A stretch of 64,000 nt of DNA from Saprospiraceae bacterium (lineage in GTDB: Bacteria > Bacteroidota > Bacteroidia > Chitinophagales > Saprospiraceae). Positions 27,352-37,288 of this stretch are shown here, one piece after another. Positions within the stretch are counted from its first letter, which is position 1; each line of letters begins with the position of its first letter. Location: assembly GCA_016713025.1 (NCBI GenBank), contig JADJPZ010000002.1, forward strand, positions 310,001-374,000, in the 5' to 3' direction. The notes under the pieces were generated by a model. It worked only from the letters and a program-made list of their open reading frames with translations. It made no database searches and had not been told where the DNA came from. A program made the position numbers and the translations under genes.

Positions 27352-28227
27352 TCATTTTTTCACAATCATCAACGCATTGCTCACCGGCCTCTCTCCCTCA
27401 TGATCCCACAGTTTGTTGTCACAGGGCATATTAACAACACCTTTGTCTTTCAAATAAAAAGTAGTAGATCCTCCACCGTCCAGATTGAGCCCATCCTTAC
27501 ATCCTAACCATATTAGTACGTCAGCAAGTTCGTGCAACGATAAACCCTGAGCATTCGCATTGCGCCCATCAGCCGTGATGAGCAAAGTTTCTGATTCGGT
27601 AGTGCAGACGCATGTGCGAGGGTGCCTGTTGTTGTTAAATGGCGAGTCAAGTAGTGGTTGTTTTTGAGTATTTACGAGCAGTATTGGACCGCACTCCATT
27701 ACATTAGGGTATGGGATATTTTCTTCCCATTTACCATAAGAAGGCGATTCTCTTTGGAGTATGACAAAATTTTTATTATCAAAGGCGAATGCGCCGGTTT
27801 GATTTTGTCCGTAGATTCCAGGGCCTTTTTCATTGGCAGAAGTATCAGTCATGATACCGTTAATGCGAATAAAATTGACACTTCCGCCCTTTTTCATATT
27901 GAAGAAAGAACCGTTGATCGCTGCAAGTGCCCCTTCTTTTTGTGCGATGCTACTGGTTTTCAGGAGCTCATTTCCTGCAGTTCCGATTTCCCATTGGACG
28001 TTTAAACTATTTTTAGGCACACGAAGGATATGTATGTTTTGATTGGAGTTGAATATCTGATTGCTGTCAAAATGGAAATGTGTGTGGATGACACCATTGG
28101 TTATAGTATCGTATGACCATACCGCATTCAAAAAAGAGACAGAATCCTGGCTGATTTTTTCCTGCCCATGGGCAAAACTGAAAAAAATCCAAAAAATAAA
28201 AAGTAGGTTACTTCCCTTCTTTATCAT
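27352..28227 (-). CDS. phosphodiester glycosidase (NAGPA-like) family protein
   Basis: 291 aa with a signal peptide (about 1-21). GALAAINGSFFNMKKGGSVN, MECGPILLVN, RHPRTCVCTT, LITADGRN and LNLDGGGSTT are the conserved blocks of the NAGPA domain, first known from the mammalian enzyme that uncovers mannose-6-phosphate by removing GlcNAc. Bacterial members act on sugar-1-phosphodiesters or cell-wall-linked sugars. It is the last gene of the SusCD operon, after the GHL10 protein, so it probably processes an exported or imported phosphoglycan. The substrate is inferred. Confidence 0.82.
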   Translation of the reverse strand: MIKKGSNLLFIFWIFFSFAHGQEKISQDSVSFLNAVWSYDTITNGVIHTHFHFDSNQIFNSNQNIHILRVPKNSLNVQWEIGTAGNELLKTSSIAQKEGALAAINGSFFNMKKGGSVNFIRINGIMTDTSANEKGPGIYGQNQTGAFAFDNKNFVILQRESPSYGKWEENIPYPNVMECGPILLVNTQKQPLLDSPFNNNRHPRTCVCTTESETLLITADGRNANAQGLSLHELADVLIWLGCKDGLNLDGGGSTTFYLKDKGVVNMPCDNKLWDHEGERPVSNALMIVKK

Positions 28228-28246
28228 ATTAAACCTATTGGAGAAA

Positions 28247-29971
28247 TTACTTATTATGCTTCTTAATCACATCCTGAAATCCTACATTTTTTCTGATGCG
28301 TTCATAGTAGAAGTATGTCTCTCCTTCAATGCCACGCTGTCTGTTATATGCCAGTTTTTGGTCCAAAATTGCAGGTGTGACGCTATCACCACTGCCTACT
28401 CCAACCAATATGCCCGGACTGAATATCAATTCTTTAAAATTAAATGGTGCCAGATTTGTCATTGCCTGATCAAAAGAAGCTTTGTAGTCATTGAAATTGG
28501 TACGATAGAGCTGTGGATGAAGATGATCTACTATGTTGCGTCTCATCCATTCCGGCCAATCCTGAAGATAGTTTTGCAAGGACCAACTGTATGGCGATGG
28601 AGACCACGACACCATTTGTTTGCCATTCAGTGATTTAATGTGTTTGAAGATATATTCTCCAAAATCTGATAATTTGTTGGCACGCCATTGAAGCCATTGT
28701 GCATCAAGGTAATTTGATGGAGCTGTTCTGCCTGTCTCTGTTTTATAAAGTGCTGTGACTGTGGCATTATAACCACCATTGGATGCCAATGCCGGTAGCC
28801 TGTCATCACCCTGGACGCCAGCAAGGTCAGGATATTTCTGTACCACTTCTACCATGAGTTTTTTTATGAATTGCTGTACATCAGGATTGAAGGCATCCAA
28901 CCAGTAAAATTTATTTTTTTCAGTAATGCTGCCTGCTGCATCCCTTGAGGCCCAGGCCGGATATTTGGCAATCAATGCTCCTCCGGTATTATCTCCATAT
29001 ACTGAAGCAAACCCATATTCAAACCATGCTACCACATTGATGCCATGGGGTTTTGCAGCTTCTATCATCTCGGTGAGAGGGTCTCTTCCGGCATATTTCG
29101 GGTCTATCTCTACACCCATATATTCCTTCATCACCTGGCTTTTATATTTGGTTTTAGCATCGTTGTAGGTGACTACAAAGATGGTATTGATGCCGATGTC
29201 TTTACATATATTGACACATTCAGCAATATTGGCTTTGGAGGCAAACACATCACTGCCTACGTCACTTACCCATACGCCTCTTACTACTTTTCGAGCAAAA
29301 TCACTTGTATTATAGTTGCCGATTTTTACCGTATAAGTTTTAACGATCTGGTCGTCATATTTGACTGTAAAAACAACTTCTTTACTGAAATCTGTGATGG
29401 TAGCAGGGTCCGGCAAGATAGATAAAGGTACTATTTTTGAAGGAAAAGTAATTTTAAGTTTATATTTTTTGCCTGATGTTTGATTTTGAGTCAGACCTAT
29501 ATAATCATTTCCAGCTTGCGACAATTTGATATTAGTTGCAGAGTTGTCTTCATTGAGTACCTGGACACTTTCGATGTTATACCTTGCCGGATTGATAGCT
29601 TCTTCATTAAGAGTGAAAGTATATGATTTTTTTATGGCGCTGGTATATTGTATTTCAAATGTAACAGGGCTTTTAAAGTCAACAGGTTTTGAAATGTCAG
29701 GAAAAATGCTCAAAGGATTTACCCCTTTTGGAAAAATAAATTTTACAATAAAAGCCTTGCCCGCCACGCCATCGTTTTCGACCAACGCATCAATTTTATT
29801 AATATTTATATTGTAGTTTACATATAGGGGTTCATTGTTTGGGCTGAATACTTTGATGGAGTCAATGACAAAACTGCTTTCATCTACAGTCATAGGGTCG
29901 CTTTTTTTACACCCTGATGATAGTAATGAAAAAGACAAAACCAATCCTATTAAAATTTGAAAAACTTTCAC
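28247..29971 (-). CDS. lipoprotein with DUF5018-like repeats and GHL10 (FenI-type) glycosyl-hydrolase-like domain
   Basis: 574 aa. The lipobox is LLSSGC (Cys21). Residues about 30-225 hold two beta-rich repeats with PKG/PSKIVPLSI and TFTLNEEAINP/YTVKIGNYN patterns, DUF5018-like. Residues about 232-574 are a GHL10 TIM barrel: VVRGVWVSDVGSDVF, ICKDIGINTIFVVTYNDA, VVAWFEYGFASVYG, FYWLDAFNPDVQQFI, QGDDRLP. Such domains are related to GH10/GH13-type barrels and linked to peptidoglycan or unusual glycans. It is 19 bases upstream of the NAGPA-like gene, so the two probably act on the same glycan at the cell surface. Confidence 0.8.
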   Translation of the reverse strand: MKVFQILIGLVLSFSLLSSGCKKSDPMTVDESSFVIDSIKVFSPNNEPLYVNYNININKIDALVENDGVAGKAFIVKFIFPKGVNPLSIFPDISKPVDFKSPVTFEIQYTSAIKKSYTFTLNEEAINPARYNIESVQVLNEDNSATNIKLSQAGNDYIGLTQNQTSGKKYKLKITFPSKIVPLSILPDPATITDFSKEVVFTVKYDDQIVKTYTVKIGNYNTSDFARKVVRGVWVSDVGSDVFASKANIAECVNICKDIGINTIFVVTYNDAKTKYKSQVMKEYMGVEIDPKYAGRDPLTEMIEAAKPHGINVVAWFEYGFASVYGDNTGGALIAKYPAWASRDAAGSITEKNKFYWLDAFNPDVQQFIKKLMVEVVQKYPDLAGVQGDDRLPALASNGGYNATVTALYKTETGRTAPSNYLDAQWLQWRANKLSDFGEYIFKHIKSLNGKQMVSWSPSPYSWSLQNYLQDWPEWMRRNIVDHLHPQLYRTNFNDYKASFDQAMTNLAPFNFKELIFSPGILVGVGSGDSVTPAILDQKLAYNRQRGIEGETYFYYERIRKNVGFQDVIKKHNK

Positions 29972-30108
29972 TCTCTTATGATTTAATAATTTTATTTAAA
30001 ATTGGGTCATTACCAAAGATTGATAATGACCCATGATTTATGGATTTTATTAAAAATGTTAGAATCGTCAAAATAACAATAATAATATAAACCCTTCACT
30101 AACTTAAC

Positions 30109-31833
30109 TTATTCTACTTCATACACTACAAATCCATTCTGCGCTGACAGACATGCCAATCTCAGTTTGCCGGCTGCAGTTGTAGCAAAAGCTGTTTGAC
30201 AGTAAAAGTCACCCAATTCTCCTGATGTGCCTCCAAGTCCGACATCTATTTTCTGTACATCATTCCAGGTTGTAAATTTAGAATTGGCCAGTTCAGCATT
30301 GATTTCAGTAATACTGCTTCTGTATCCTTTCTTGGACACATCCAGTACAACAAATTTGCTTGCTTTTGGATTTGCCGCATTGGTGGACCATGAGAAAACT
30401 CCCCACATGATATACTTACCACGATTGTGTTCAAATGCTTTCATTCCTACTGATGAACCATTTACTAATGCACCTGAAAATGAAGCAGGACTACCCAATG
30501 TGCTATTCAAAATTGTAGGAGTAGATGTTCCTGAATTATAGAAAAATTCATTGGAATTCGGAATTGGAAGTAACTCGACGTTAGGACCGTCTCCGGCTCC
30601 TGATACAAGAAGTCCGTTTATCTTTTGATTGGATGTAAAAGATGTCACTTTCTGACCCGCTAAAACAGAGGCAAAAGGAATCGTGACGCTATACATGACC
30701 GGGTCTTCTTTCGGACTTTTGCGCAGTGGAGCCCTGTCCACAAAATAAGCTGTAATATTAGCCCCATCTAATTTTACATGGAAATTCTGAATGATACCGC
30801 CGGACGGTACAGGAATTCTTGCTGCTTCTATCGGAGAGTCACTTGGTCCGGTTGTTGGCCAGGCGCTGATTACAACTTCACCGCCGCCCCATGGATTGTT
30901 ACACCCAAGTAATACCGTTCCAACGTTTTGTAGAACTTTGAAAGATGCTGATTTGCCATCTGCATAAGTTACCTTAAGGTCGGTGGGTTCAGCTGCAGGT
31001 GTAGCAAGATTATACTTTTTTATACCGTCGGCATATGACACAAAAGCAAACTCACCTTTGGAATCCAATGCTAAGGACGTCTCAGATTTGGTGGCAAAAA
31101 TACCTGGTCTCATTGATGATGCAAGGGAGCGATCCATAAGTTTGGTGATTTTTGTAAATCCATAATCTTCAACTTTGACAGTATAGGTCTTTGAAGAACC
31201 GCCGTTTTTAACTGTTATAGCTTGAGGAGAAGTAAAATCAAGTGCTTTTTCACCACCTACTAAGATTGCTGTTGAAGGTGTTAACGTGATTTTCGGGGTG
31301 ATAGCGGTCAGGTTGGTACCCTGAGCTACTCTGACACTAATTCTTCTTACATCCTCTTCAATCACTGTCTGTTGGGCACCGGTTATCGTAATGGCTGTTA
31401 TTACAGGAGCCTGAGGTGCCTGCTCGATGATGTTTACCGTAAATTTACGGCTCACTGCTTCTGTAAATTTGATCGTAAATGTTTTTGCCACAGAAAAATC
31501 AATCGAATCTGCGACAGAAGGGGTCACTGAAACTGGAGTAATACCGGAAGGATACTGAAACTCGATTTTAAATCTCTTACCGTCATTGCCGTCATCAGGT
31601 ACGATAGCATCTACGGTATATTCGTTTTCATTGACTTTGGTGATGGTAGATTGTGCATTCAGGTCATCACCTTTAGTAGTCAGTACTTTTACTTTCTCGA
31701 CCACATACTTTGAAAGATTTGGATCTACTACTTCAGGTTCATCCTTCTTACATGAATCAAGTGTAAGTAGCAGCATGATCATTCCTATGAGCAGTAATGA
31801 TGGGTTTTTGAATCTTTTTAATACGGTTAACAT
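30109..31833 (-). CDS. DUF4623 lipoprotein with N-terminal DUF5018-like domains
   Basis: 574 aa, lipobox LTLDSC (Cys28). Two N-terminal beta-sandwich repeats (about 40-135 and 140-225) end in TIKFTEAVSRKFTVNI and ITVKNGGSSKTYTVKVEDYG. The C-terminal part (about 225-574) is a DUF4623-type beta-propeller-like domain with ISAWPTTGPSDSPIEAARIP and KGYRSSITEINAEL. It is probably a surface glycan-binding lipoprotein co-expressed with SusC/SusD. Its C-terminal domain is related to the repeats in the T9SS protein at 38361-40652. Confidence 0.7.
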   Translation of the reverse strand: MLTVLKRFKNPSLLLIGMIMLLLTLDSCKKDEPEVVDPNLSKYVVEKVKVLTTKGDDLNAQSTITKVNENEYTVDAIVPDDGNDGKRFKIEFQYPSGITPVSVTPSVADSIDFSVAKTFTIKFTEAVSRKFTVNIIEQAPQAPVITAITITGAQQTVIEEDVRRISVRVAQGTNLTAITPKITLTPSTAILVGGEKALDFTSPQAITVKNGGSSKTYTVKVEDYGFTKITKLMDRSLASSMRPGIFATKSETSLALDSKGEFAFVSYADGIKKYNLATPAAEPTDLKVTYADGKSASFKVLQNVGTVLLGCNNPWGGGEVVISAWPTTGPSDSPIEAARIPVPSGGIIQNFHVKLDGANITAYFVDRAPLRKSPKEDPVMYSVTIPFASVLAGQKVTSFTSNQKINGLLVSGAGDGPNVELLPIPNSNEFFYNSGTSTPTILNSTLGSPASFSGALVNGSSVGMKAFEHNRGKYIMWGVFSWSTNAANPKASKFVVLDVSKKGYRSSITEINAELANSKFTTWNDVQKIDVGLGGTSGELGDFYCQTAFATTAAGKLRLACLSAQNGFVVYEVE

Positions 31834-31867
31834 AATTTAATGATTTTAATAATTATAAAAAAGTGAT

Positions 31868-32245
31868 TTAATGATATACAACGACTAAATAATCCTTTTT
31901 GTCACCGTTTTCAGCTATAACAGAAAATCGGTAAGGTTTTGAAAGATTAGTAGTACCCTTAAAAGCAGGAACAATCACTGCAGCATTAGGTACGACAATA
32001 TTTACTTTCATTTGAGTAAATGTAGCATCCTGCAATGGTGGGATCTTAAACTGTAACTCACCTTTTGCTGCATCATTGGATACCGGATTATAAATTTTAA
32101 AGGGATCCTTTGCATATGCCATAGACATACTCAAAATAGTATTATTGGTGCTTTGAGGAAATACCTGTTCTTTCTGGCAGCCGTATAAGGTGACAACGAT
32201 CAGTGCTGTCACAAAAATTTGATAAAAAAAATGTTTACCATCCAT
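31868..32245 (-). CDS. small DUF5018-like lipoprotein
   Basis: 125 aa with lipobox LYGC (Cys23). The remaining ~100 residues form one beta-sandwich ending KPYRFSVIAENGDKKDYLVVVYH, as in DUF5018 and other immunoglobulin-like lipoprotein modules. It overlaps the end of the susD gene by 11 bases, so translation is probably coupled. It is likely an accessory glycan-binding partner on the outer membrane. Confidence 0.65.
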   Translation of the reverse strand: MDGKHFFYQIFVTALIVVTLYGCQKEQVFPQSTNNTILSMSMAYAKDPFKIYNPVSNDAAKGELQFKIPPLQDATFTQMKVNIVVPNAAVIVPAFKGTTNLSKPYRFSVIAENGDKKDYLVVVYH

Positions 32246-33875
32246 TGGGTTGGGTTGTTATTTTTGAGTTATTATTCAATTCGCTGATCGGGTATGGAAA
32301 TCTGTCAAATCTTTCAGGATATATTCTTGTGTTGACATCTATATCTACCCTTTCATATTTTAGTTTGCCATTACTTAGTTTTGTGATCATCGCACCGTGC
32401 AATTTTTTACCATGCAATACATTGGAGGCAAGTTTCCACCTTCTCAGATCCCAGAATCTATGTCCTTCCAGTGCCAGTTCAAGCATTCGTTCTTTGATTA
32501 ATTCAGCCTTGATATCAGATTTTAATGTAGTGACATCCTCTTGAAGAGATCGGTTACGTACTTTCAGTATCCATTGTTCTGCATCAGATTTCCTGTTGAG
32601 GTTGATATATGCTTCTGCCAATATCAGGTACACTTCTGCAAGACGTATCTCTATGCAGTCCTGATCACTTTTTCTGTAGGCAAGATCAAAGTTAAGGTTG
32701 GCTTCATCTGCAAGTTTTCGGAAGTAATATCCTGTAACTGTGGTATTTGGATAAGGAGAGCTGTTATATGGGAGAAATCTGTCTATGCCGTTGCCAATTC
32801 CTGCATTTTCGCCTACCCAGGTTTGCACTTTCCTGCCTTTCCATGTTGCACCATTATACAAAATTGTGGCATAAAATCTGCTTTCTCTGTTGAGATACAT
32901 CGTAGAGTCAAAAGGCGATGCCGTACTGAAAACCGTACCATCACTTATAAAAAAAGCATCGACCAACTCCTGTGTCGGGCATAAACGACAACCCTTACCC
33001 TGGATGTCTCCGCTTGGAGCGATCATCTCGTCTATACCATGGAATAAGCCAAAGGTATGGTTATATTTTTTTAACAGAATGTGTTCTTTGCTTTTTCTGT
33101 TTTTATCATTTACAAAGATGTCAGCAAAGTTGGCTTCTAAAGCAAACCCGCCTTCATCGATAACTTTTTTAGATGCATCAGCGGCCTTTTGCCATCTTTC
33201 AGCATAAAGCATGGCCCTAGCTTTCATAGAAAGGGCTGCCCATTTAGTCACCCTGCCATCGTCTGTATTGATCTGCCAGCTTCCGGGAAGATGTGTTGCT
33301 GCAAAATCAAAATCAGCTTCTATAAAGTCCCAGCACTCTCCTTCTGAATTGATCGACATCTCCAACGGATCAGCAAGAGATTTTCTGATGATAAATGGAC
33401 CATGGCTTCTGAAGGTCAGGAAAAAAATATAACCTCTGAAAAATCTGACTTCTGCTTCCATACGCAACCTCACAGGTTCCGAAAATTTAGATGAATATTT
33501 GGAAAGATCTTCAAGAAATTCCAAAATTCGCCTGTTCCACGCATAGGCATTGGCCCATACTCCAAAGTGATTGGCCGCTACTGACGTATATCCATCTTGT
33601 GTCATGATAAGATTGGCAGTGCCCTCACCGGGAGAATTGGAAGAATACTTGGCTATGTCTGTAAGACCGTCTGACATAGTACCATCACTGCCAATAGGCC
33701 TGGCACCATAATTGAAATAGTCATTAAAAATTCGGTAAAAGGAGTTGATATACAGGTTGACACTTTGTTCATTTTCCCATACAGCTATTTCATTGTAACT
33801 GTTGGTTGGTACAAAATCTATTGTGTCGGAGCAACTTCCGAAAACTATGAATAAAAAGACGATATATTTTTTCAT
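32235..33875 (-). CDS. RagB/SusD family outer-membrane glycan-binding lipoprotein
   Basis: 546 aa, lipobox FGSC (Cys15). WENEQSVNLYINSFYRIFND, RMEAEVRFFRGYIFF, KWAALSMKARAMLYAERWQ (TPR) and the C-terminal IRLAEVYLILAEAYINLNRK plus ERMLELALEGHRFWDLRRWK are typical SusD features. It caps the SusC channel and binds the transported glycan. It starts 6 bases after the susC stop. Confidence 0.9.
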   Translation of the reverse strand: MKKYIVFLFIVFGSCSDTIDFVPTNSYNEIAVWENEQSVNLYINSFYRIFNDYFNYGARPIGSDGTMSDGLTDIAKYSSNSPGEGTANLIMTQDGYTSVAANHFGVWANAYAWNRRILEFLEDLSKYSSKFSEPVRLRMEAEVRFFRGYIFFLTFRSHGPFIIRKSLADPLEMSINSEGECWDFIEADFDFAATHLPGSWQINTDDGRVTKWAALSMKARAMLYAERWQKAADASKKVIDEGGFALEANFADIFVNDKNRKSKEHILLKKYNHTFGLFHGIDEMIAPSGDIQGKGCRLCPTQELVDAFFISDGTVFSTASPFDSTMYLNRESRFYATILYNGATWKGRKVQTWVGENAGIGNGIDRFLPYNSSPYPNTTVTGYYFRKLADEANLNFDLAYRKSDQDCIEIRLAEVYLILAEAYINLNRKSDAEQWILKVRNRSLQEDVTTLKSDIKAELIKERMLELALEGHRFWDLRRWKLASNVLHGKKLHGAMITKLSNGKLKYERVDIDVNTRIYPERFDRFPYPISELNNNSKITTQPNGW

Positions 33876-33880
33876 TTCTG

Positions 33881-36800
33881 TTAGATTGAAAGATTTATAC
33901 CAAAATTATACACTTTTTGCTGTGGATAAAATCCATTATTGACGGTAGGCGCTTCAGGATCTATGAATTTCAGCCGACTAAGTGTCCACAGATTGGTACC
34001 ACTAAAAAATACATTAAGTTTGGTTTGACCCGAATATTTATTTGGCTTGAGATTGAAGGAATATGACACTTCTACCGTTTTGAGTCTGAGATAAGATGCA
34101 TCTCTTTTCCAGAAATCTGTAGACAGGTTGTTATTAAATGGTGTAATGGTAGTCAATCTGGGAAATTCTGTCTGATCGCCTTCTTTTTGCCAGGTGTTTT
34201 CAAGGATAAAATACGGTGTATTGGCTCCCCATTTGAATGGCTGGGTAAAAAATGTACCATCAGAAAAACCTGCACCAAGGTACTCTCCCGTGAGCATCAG
34301 GTCTGTGCGCGTAGCTCCCTGAAAAAATGCGCTGACTGACAGGTTTTTGTATCCGGCACTTAGATTCAAACCTCCTATCACCTCCGGAATCGGACTTCTG
34401 CCTATCCATGTTCTGTCAGCAAAATTAATCACACCATCGCCATTGAGGTCTTTATACCTGATAAATCCTGGTTTGACCTCATAAGTGGTCAGTGCCGATG
34501 ATGCAATTTCTTCAGCATTCTGAAACAGACCGTCAGATACCCATCCTAAGACAGCTCCCAGAGGTTGACCTGTCCTGCGTTGCCATGGTGGTACATTTGG
34601 GCTCTCATCAGTTTCCAAAAATTTATTTCGAGAAAGGGTGACATTGGCCGAAATCTGATAATTAAAATCTTTATTCACCTGTTTACGGTGAGTGACTATG
34701 GCTTCAAATCCTTTGGCTTCCATTTTTCCGGCATTGACCACGGATGGGAAATTTCCACCTACTGAAGGAGGAAATACTCCTGCTATGCTTTGTAAAATAT
34801 CTGAAGTGACTTTGTAAAATGCATCAAACTCAAGAGAAAACATACCATCAAATATATCTGCTTCAAATCCACCATTGTAGGTCACTGTCTTTTCCCAGGT
34901 AATGTCATAACTTGGTACTGCGCCCGTCAAAAGGTCCAGATATGACCTGTCACCAAATATGACTTCAGGCTGGCCCGATAAATTAAATCTTTTTAAAAAT
35001 CTGAAATCTCCGATGTCATCATTGCCCAAAAGTCCTGCTGACGCCCTCAACTTCAATCGTGACACTACAGGAGTCAATGGCTGAAAGAAATTTTCCCGAC
35101 TGATGTTCCAGCCAAGAGCTATGGCAGGAAAAACGCCTAATCTGTTACCTTTGGCAAATCGGGAAGACCAGTCTGCTCTGCCCGTAAATTCTGTCATGTA
35201 TTTATCATTGATGATATAGCCTACTCTTGATACCAAACCTCTGGTACCTCTTTGACCTCGACTCCCATATAGGCTGTTGGTTATATATTGGCTTGCAAAA
35301 TTCAAATCAGGCAATGATGCAAGAGGAAGATCCTGAGCTGCTACCCCAAAAGATGAAGTTTTAGTACTCTGTTCTTCAAATAAGACCAGTGCATTAAGTG
35401 TATTTTTGCCAAAAGCTTTATTGTAGTCAGCAGATAGTTGTGTGGTGATTCGGTGATAATCACTGAATCCCTGAGAAAGTTCATTTTTATTAGACGCGAT
35501 ATCTTTGGACATTAATCTGTCAAAATACACCAGTTCGCGTTTGGCATAATCCCATGTAGCCAATCTTTGGGGCACCTGAAAGTGTTTGGCAAGGCTGTTT
35601 TCATAGTCGTATGACAGATTGGCTTTGACATTTAGTCCATCTATGCCGGGTATCTTATATTTAAATGTAGCAGTAGATTGAAAAATCTTTCTTTTTTGGT
35701 TATAAAATCCGGATTGATCTCTTGCCACTATCGGATTGCCCCAACCCAATGCTGTGCCCTCAGGCAGATTTGGAAGTGTGGTTGGTCTTGCCAGAATGGA
35801 ATAAAAAATGATATTTTTATAATTGTTGATCGTAATATCCTGAGATCCGGGTGATGTTCCCGGTTGTTTACGTTCTTCAACTCTTCCTGCGATATTCAGC
35901 GCAATATTGAAGTTTGGGTTGACTTCATACTCCACATTGGATCGCAGATTGATTCTGTCGAAAGACACGCCTTTGATGATGCCATCCTGATGCAAATATG
36001 CCGCATTGTTAAAAAATCTGAGTTTGCTGTTTCCTCCTGTGATATTGAGATTTTGGTAAGCTTGCGGTGCAAACGGTTCGAAAATCATTTTTGTCCATTG
36101 TGTATTCCCTAATATCTTATCAGGGTCTCCATTCCTTATTTTGTCAATATCAGAAGCGGAATAATCTAATGCCTGACCATCAAGTGCTCTCGCTTTATTG
36201 TGCCACAATGCATAGTCTACACCATCAGGATACTCCGGAAATGCCGTGTTTTTTGAGATACTGTATGTGCTGGTAAAATTCAGACTGATTTTTTGGCTTT
36301 CCTTTCCTGATTTTGTTGTGATCATCACGACTCCGTTGGCAGCCCTGACGCCATACATTGCCGCGGATGCCGCATCTTTGAGGATGGAGATGGATTCGAT
36401 TTCATTGGGATCAAGATTGTCAAACGGTCTTTCCACACCATCCACTATAATCAATGGTGCTCCGGATCCTGTGGGAGAACTACGCCCTCTGACAAAAAAT
36501 TTCGCCTGATTTTCTCCAGGAACTCCGCTTTGTTGTCGGGTGATGACCCCGGGTAATCGACCGGATAGCATTGTAGTAAGATTGTCTACCGGTTTTTGAG
36601 AAAGCTCCTTACTGCTCAGCGATGCCACCGACCCTGTCAGGTGGGCTCTTTTCTGAACCCCGTATGCAACCACTACGATTTCCTCAATTTTTGTGCTTTC
36701 TACTTCCAGTTTAAGGTCTATTTTTGATTTTCCCGCTACAGATATTTCAGCCGTTTTATACCCTATAAATGAAAAAATCAAAACTCCGTTTTCGGGAATT

Positions 36801-37279
36801 TCGATTTCATACTCACCATTAAAATCTGTAATAGTGCCATCACCAGTAGTTTTTACCTGAACAGTCACACCGATCGCCGGCTGATCGTTTTCGTCTGTGA
36901 TGATTCCTGTTATTTTTGTTTCTTTTTTTGCTTTGACATTTGATACCGGCTTGGAGGGAGTCACATTGGTATTGGCATCTTGTTTTTCTTCTATTAGTGA
37001 TGATGCTTTGATGACATAATGCTGACTGCTGATTTTAGAAAAAGTGAGTTTTACCGGTTTAAGGATTCTGTCTAATTTGGTATCTAATTTTTCATCCCAA
37101 TTGGTATATGGGCCTACCTTCAGCCCAGCTACCAATGCATCGTCATAGACAAATTGTACTTCGTATTTATCCTGAATATCTCTTAATGCTTTTTTGATAT
37201 CTGTCATTTCCTGAGCAAATGATGAGAATCCCAAAAACAAAAGAAAAATTAAACTGATATTGAATTTGTATTTTAACAT
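33881..37279 (-). CDS. SusC/RagA TonB-linked outer-membrane transporter with STN domain
   Basis: 1132 aa. Signal peptide about 1-22; STN (secretin/TonB N-terminal) domain about 25-95; carboxypeptidase-regulatory-like domain about 122-205 (ITGIITDENDQPAIGVTVQV); plug about 212-325 (ILKDAASAAMYGVRAANGVV); then the barrel ending YNFGINLSI. It imports oligosaccharides using TonB energy. The STN domain signals to the FecR anti-sigma factor encoded 9 bases upstream, so transport and induction are linked. Confidence 0.92.
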   Translation of the reverse strand: MLKYKFNISLIFLLFLGFSSFAQEMTDIKKALRDIQDKYEVQFVYDDALVAGLKVGPYTNWDEKLDTKLDRILKPVKLTFSKISSQHYVIKASSLIEEKQDANTNVTPSKPVSNVKAKKETKITGIITDENDQPAIGVTVQVKTTGDGTITDFNGEYEIEIPENGVLIFSFIGYKTAEISVAGKSKIDLKLEVESTKIEEIVVVAYGVQKRAHLTGSVASLSSKELSQKPVDNLTTMLSGRLPGVITRQQSGVPGENQAKFFVRGRSSPTGSGAPLIIVDGVERPFDNLDPNEIESISILKDAASAAMYGVRAANGVVMITTKSGKESQKISLNFTSTYSISKNTAFPEYPDGVDYALWHNKARALDGQALDYSASDIDKIRNGDPDKILGNTQWTKMIFEPFAPQAYQNLNITGGNSKLRFFNNAAYLHQDGIIKGVSFDRINLRSNVEYEVNPNFNIALNIAGRVEERKQPGTSPGSQDITINNYKNIIFYSILARPTTLPNLPEGTALGWGNPIVARDQSGFYNQKRKIFQSTATFKYKIPGIDGLNVKANLSYDYENSLAKHFQVPQRLATWDYAKRELVYFDRLMSKDIASNKNELSQGFSDYHRITTQLSADYNKAFGKNTLNALVLFEEQSTKTSSFGVAAQDLPLASLPDLNFASQYITNSLYGSRGQRGTRGLVSRVGYIINDKYMTEFTGRADWSSRFAKGNRLGVFPAIALGWNISRENFFQPLTPVVSRLKLRASAGLLGNDDIGDFRFLKRFNLSGQPEVIFGDRSYLDLLTGAVPSYDITWEKTVTYNGGFEADIFDGMFSLEFDAFYKVTSDILQSIAGVFPPSVGGNFPSVVNAGKMEAKGFEAIVTHRKQVNKDFNYQISANVTLSRNKFLETDESPNVPPWQRRTGQPLGAVLGWVSDGLFQNAEEIASSALTTYEVKPGFIRYKDLNGDGVINFADRTWIGRSPIPEVIGGLNLSAGYKNLSVSAFFQGATRTDLMLTGEYLGAGFSDGTFFTQPFKWGANTPYFILENTWQKEGDQTEFPRLTTITPFNNNLSTDFWKRDASYLRLKTVEVSYSFNLKPNKYSGQTKLNVFFSGTNLWTLSRLKFIDPEAPTVNNGFYPQQKVYNFGINLSI

Positions 37280-37288
37280 AACCTGAAG